Assembly: GCA_029009095.1 (NCBI GenBank)
Contig: JAQXJT010000019.1
Coordinates: 1 to 48,348 of the forward strand
Source of the DNA: a bacterium
Lineage (GTDB): Bacteria > Bacillota > Clostridia > Oscillospirales > Oscillospiraceae
Reading direction: 5' to 3'
DNA: 48,348 bases
Below the pieces are notes generated by a model. It did no database searches, had not been told where the DNA came from, and was given only the letters and a program-made list of their open reading frames with translations. A program made the position numbers and the translations under genes. The number at the start of each line of letters is the position of its first letter. The first letter of the stretch is position 1. Shown piece after piece: positions 46,338 through 48,348 of this stretch.

Positions 46338-48005
46338 ATGAGTGTTATCGCAAGTGAATATGTTGTTTTAGATGTAGAAACAAACGGATTATCCTCTTTG
46401 AGAGATGATTTGCTTTCCATTTCCATATATCAACCGGATACGCAAAAATTGTATAATAGATTCTTGCCGTTAGAATTAGATATGGATGTTTATACAACGC
46501 ACATTAACGGAATTACAAAAAAGGATCTCAAAAAAGCTACACCACTTAGTCAGGATGAGGTTGATGTACTTATTGAAGAGTTTGATCTGTTCAATAGGAC
46601 AATCCTTACCTATGGCAGCATTGATGAGAAATTTATTAAAAATTATTTTAAGAGAAAAGGTTTGCGCGGTTATGAAAAACTGCATTTCTTCAACTTCAAA
46701 AGGAATATTATTTCCTCCCGTTTTTCGGGCGGAAATATTACAAAAGATAATCTTTGCCGCTTGTACGGGATAGATAATGTTCAAGAACTTCATACGGGTG
46801 CTAATGACTGCTTATTGGAATGGGAACTTTTCAAAACAATGGATAATAAGAGGTTGCTTATTACCCACGATAAAGTCTTTGAATTTAACGAGAACTACAT
46901 TGTTCCGGCAAGTTATTTAGCAACATATCCTAACTTCAAATACCACACACAGAATCTACCTCGTTTTAAGTGTAGTTCAAGAGTAGTAAAAAAGTTTGAA
47001 GTAGTGAGCCACAAAATCAAAAAATTCCCTACTAATTTCAATGGTATGACGATTGAGCATCTAATAAACACAATGCTCAATGCAGAACGAATCGACTCAT
47101 CCGCTTTTCTTATTCAAAACAAAAGCAAACTTAAATATATCGGAAAACTACCGTCGCCTTATGATGAAATATATATGCATTTCAACTCTGACGGAACGGT
47201 TAGTGCGGTTGAAAATAAGGATAAGGCTCTTGCAGAGGAACTTAATAAATTTATACTCCTACTAAAAGCAGAAATAGTACCTCTTGTGGATTATATAAAG
47301 AAGTCTATATTTAAGGATAAACATATTTTGTCGCAAGAGTTAGTTGTGCATCGGGATAAAAACGTTCTTGCAGTATGTGATTTATCGAATGATACTGCTG
47401 TGCTGGAAATTAAGACCTATGGCGTTGTTGATTTTGACAAAATGGGCGATCAACTGTTTTACGAAAGCAATGGGCGAGATTGCTATATAATGCAAATTGA
47501 GTGGTCTGTGAAAAAAATGGCTTTTGTTATATCAAAAATCAAATTTGAAATAGATAATTCATTACCGCTCAATGCCTTAGAGAGCAGAGTTGAAATCTTT
47601 AAAAACAGAATAGCAAATAAACAAGTCGATGTTGTTGAGTATGTTGATTCCCATTCAAAAGTAACACTTCGATGTCAGGTGTGCGGAAATACATTTTCGA
47701 AATCCTATAATGCAATGTTAAAGCGTTCGGAATGCCCGCACTGCAACCACTCCACTACACCTAAGACAGAAATAAAGCCAAAACCTGTTATAATCAGTGC
47801 TGAAGAAAAACAACTTATTAATCGATCGCAAAAATACATTGACAAGCTCAATGTTAATTCTGTAGGGAAAGTGAGTGTGCTTGCCTATAACGGCGCAAAG
47901 GAAAAATTAATTGCTCACTGCAATGAGTGCGGTCACGAATGGAATATACGAGCCGACCATTTGTTGGCAAGAGCATATTGCCCTTTATGCAGGAGAACAA
48001 AATAG
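46338..48005 (+). CDS. DEDDh 3'-5' exonuclease fused to two zinc ribbons (island cargo)
   Basis: The product is 555 aa; ATG 46338 has a perfect SD AAAGGAGG. Residues 1-165 form a DnaQ-like exonuclease with all DEDDh residues: D12 and E14 (VVLDVETNGL), HINGIT at 55-60, D96 (TYGSIDEKF), H152 and D157 (LHTGANDCLLEW). Residues ~180-430 are an unrecognised alpha/beta region. Two zinc ribbons with identical spacing (C-x2-C-x16-C-x2-C) follow: C446/C449/C466/C469 and C528/C531/C548/C551, of the probable zinc-ribbon type found in mobile-element nucleases. Codon use is AT-rich (many TTA, ATA, AAA), unlike the core genes, so it was acquired. It is the only gene between the att-like repeats. A nucleic-acid-processing role is likely; a defence role is only inferred. 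Confidence 0.8.
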   Translation: MSVIASEYVVLDVETNGLSSLRDDLLSISIYQPDTQKLYNRFLPLELDMDVYTTHINGITKKDLKKATPLSQDEVDVLIEEFDLFNRTILTYGSIDEKFIKNYFKRKGLRGYEKLHFFNFKRNIISSRFSGGNITKDNLCRLYGIDNVQELHTGANDCLLEWELFKTMDNKRLLITHDKVFEFNENYIVPASYLATYPNFKYHTQNLPRFKCSSRVVKKFEVVSHKIKKFPTNFNGMTIEHLINTMLNAERIDSSAFLIQNKSKLKYIGKLPSPYDEIYMHFNSDGTVSAVENKDKALAEELNKFILLLKAEIVPLVDYIKKSIFKDKHILSQELVVHRDKNVLAVCDLSNDTAVLEIKTYGVVDFDKMGDQLFYESNGRDCYIMQIEWSVKKMAFVISKIKFEIDNSLPLNALESRVEIFKNRIANKQVDVVEYVDSHSKVTLRCQVCGNTFSKSYNAMLKRSECPHCNHSTTPKTEIKPKPVIISAEEKQLINRSQKYIDKLNVNSVGKVSVLAYNGAKEKLIAHCNECGHEWNIRADHLLARAYCPLCRRTK

Positions 48006-48049
48006 ATTGTTTTACCACTTAACCACTCGACACCATTCCACAGCAGATT

Positions 48050-48070
48050 TGCAACATTCTCTGCAACACG
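48050..48070 (+). repeat. island right-end paired TGCAAC boxes
   Basis: TGCAACA-TTCTC-TGCAAC-A-CG in the same orientation as the pair at 46254-46273, 99 bp before the right core copy. It is a candidate accessory recombination site. Confidence 0.45.
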
Positions 48071-48168
48071 AGCCTGGAGAAATAGAATAATATGGAGAAA
48101 ATATGGAAAAATAGTCCCTATTATGGAGGATATTGACCATATAGACGAGAAAGAAGAACAAGGAAAAA

Positions 48169-48187
48169 GAGTGGGAATAATAGTGAA
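48169..48187. repeat. att-like repeat, right copy
   Basis: GAGTGGGAATAATAG plus TGAA repeats the guaA 3' end (GAG TGG GAA TAA can still be read as a guaA tail, Glu-Trp-Glu-stop). What follows, GCCTGAAAAGCCTTGAAAA (48190-48208), matches GCCCGAAAACCCTTGCAAA (46193-46211) at 16 of 19 positions, so the likeness continues into the terminator region. Confidence 0.7.
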
Positions 48188-48190
48188 AAG

Positions 48191-48222
48191 CCTGAAAAGC
48201 CTTGAAAACACTTAGGTTCAGG
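48191..48222 (+). terminator. displaced guaA-type hairpin after the right repeat
   Basis: CCTGAA/TTCAGG and an inner CCT/AGG form a hairpin at the same place, relative to the core, as the guaA terminator. No good U-tract follows, as expected of a relic. The remaining 126 bp to the window edge show AT-rich sequence with a repeated TGATAACA but no supported gene. Confidence 0.45.
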
Positions 48223-48348
48223 AATTTGAAAATCTCTTCTGATAACAATTTGATAACAGAACTCTGAAAGGTCATTACTCTTTATACCAAGTGGTTTTGG
48301 GGTAAAGAATGATTCCAAGAGGTGTTCGAAAGGTATCCATATTAAAAA

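Noticed and set aside
48139-48214. Short open frame over the right att-like repeat
   Set aside because: A ~25-30 codon Glu/Lys-rich frame spans the recombination core and hairpin without SD support. The repeat explains the sequence better.
48309-48348. Possible gene start (MIPRGVRKVSILK) at the right edge
   Set aside because: Only 13 codons are visible, the upstream GGGG is a weak SD, and no family can be assigned. It is left unannotated.

Overview
The window looks like a stretch of chromosome from a fairly GC-rich, spore-forming member of the Clostridia, most like the Oscillospiraceae/Flavonifractor-type gut Firmicutes. This is inferred from gene content, not from a database search. The pointers are a PolC-type replicative polymerase, an alpha/beta small acid-soluble spore protein with a sigma-G-like promoter, a T-box in front of alaS, a THF riboswitch in front of a folate ECF S-component, strong Shine-Dalgarno sites and the MEP isoprenoid pathway (dxr, ispG).

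The core runs from about 745 to 46173. It starts with tRNA-Leu(GAG) and a Gpi18-like membrane glycosyltransferase on the minus strand. Then comes rpoB-rpoC with its own near-consensus promoter. rpoC carries a one-base frameshift, and an IS3-family element sits in the loop of what was the rpoC terminator. A decayed class A beta-lactamase-like gene and a beta-CASP MBL ribonuclease-like gene follow. The long compact operon pyrH-frr-uppS-cdsA-dxr-rseP-ispG-polC (13741-23843) joins nucleotide, translation-recycling, undecaprenyl/phospholipid, isoprenoid and replication functions with 1-4 bp overlaps.

Next are riboswitch-controlled folT, a prs-pth operon on the minus strand, prfB, the SASP gene, a large CotH-kinase/lamin-tail surface protein, an EamA transporter, a membrane protein broken by an in-frame TAG, T-box-controlled alaS, a HIT protein and an M18 aminopeptidase. 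The block ends with comEC-holA-rnmV, nrdR, a DUF421-DUF4363 pair and a short GMP synthetase lacking the glutaminase domain.

Both edges are AT-rich and look horizontally acquired. At the left (1-744), downstream of the tRNA-Leu 3' end, are a lysine-rich small protein (partial), a terminator, a nested inverted repeat that could fold as a structured RNA, and five iteron-like repeats. At the right, the 3' end of guaA is a recombination site. The 15-bp guaA end GAGTGGGAATAATAG recurs about 2 kb downstream, together with a related terminator-like hairpin. The only gene between the copies is a 555-aa protein that joins a complete DEDDh exonuclease domain to two zinc ribbons. This small guaA-linked island with one nuclease cargo gene is the most interesting object in the window. 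It is a candidate, not a demonstrated, single-gene defence or mobile-element function.
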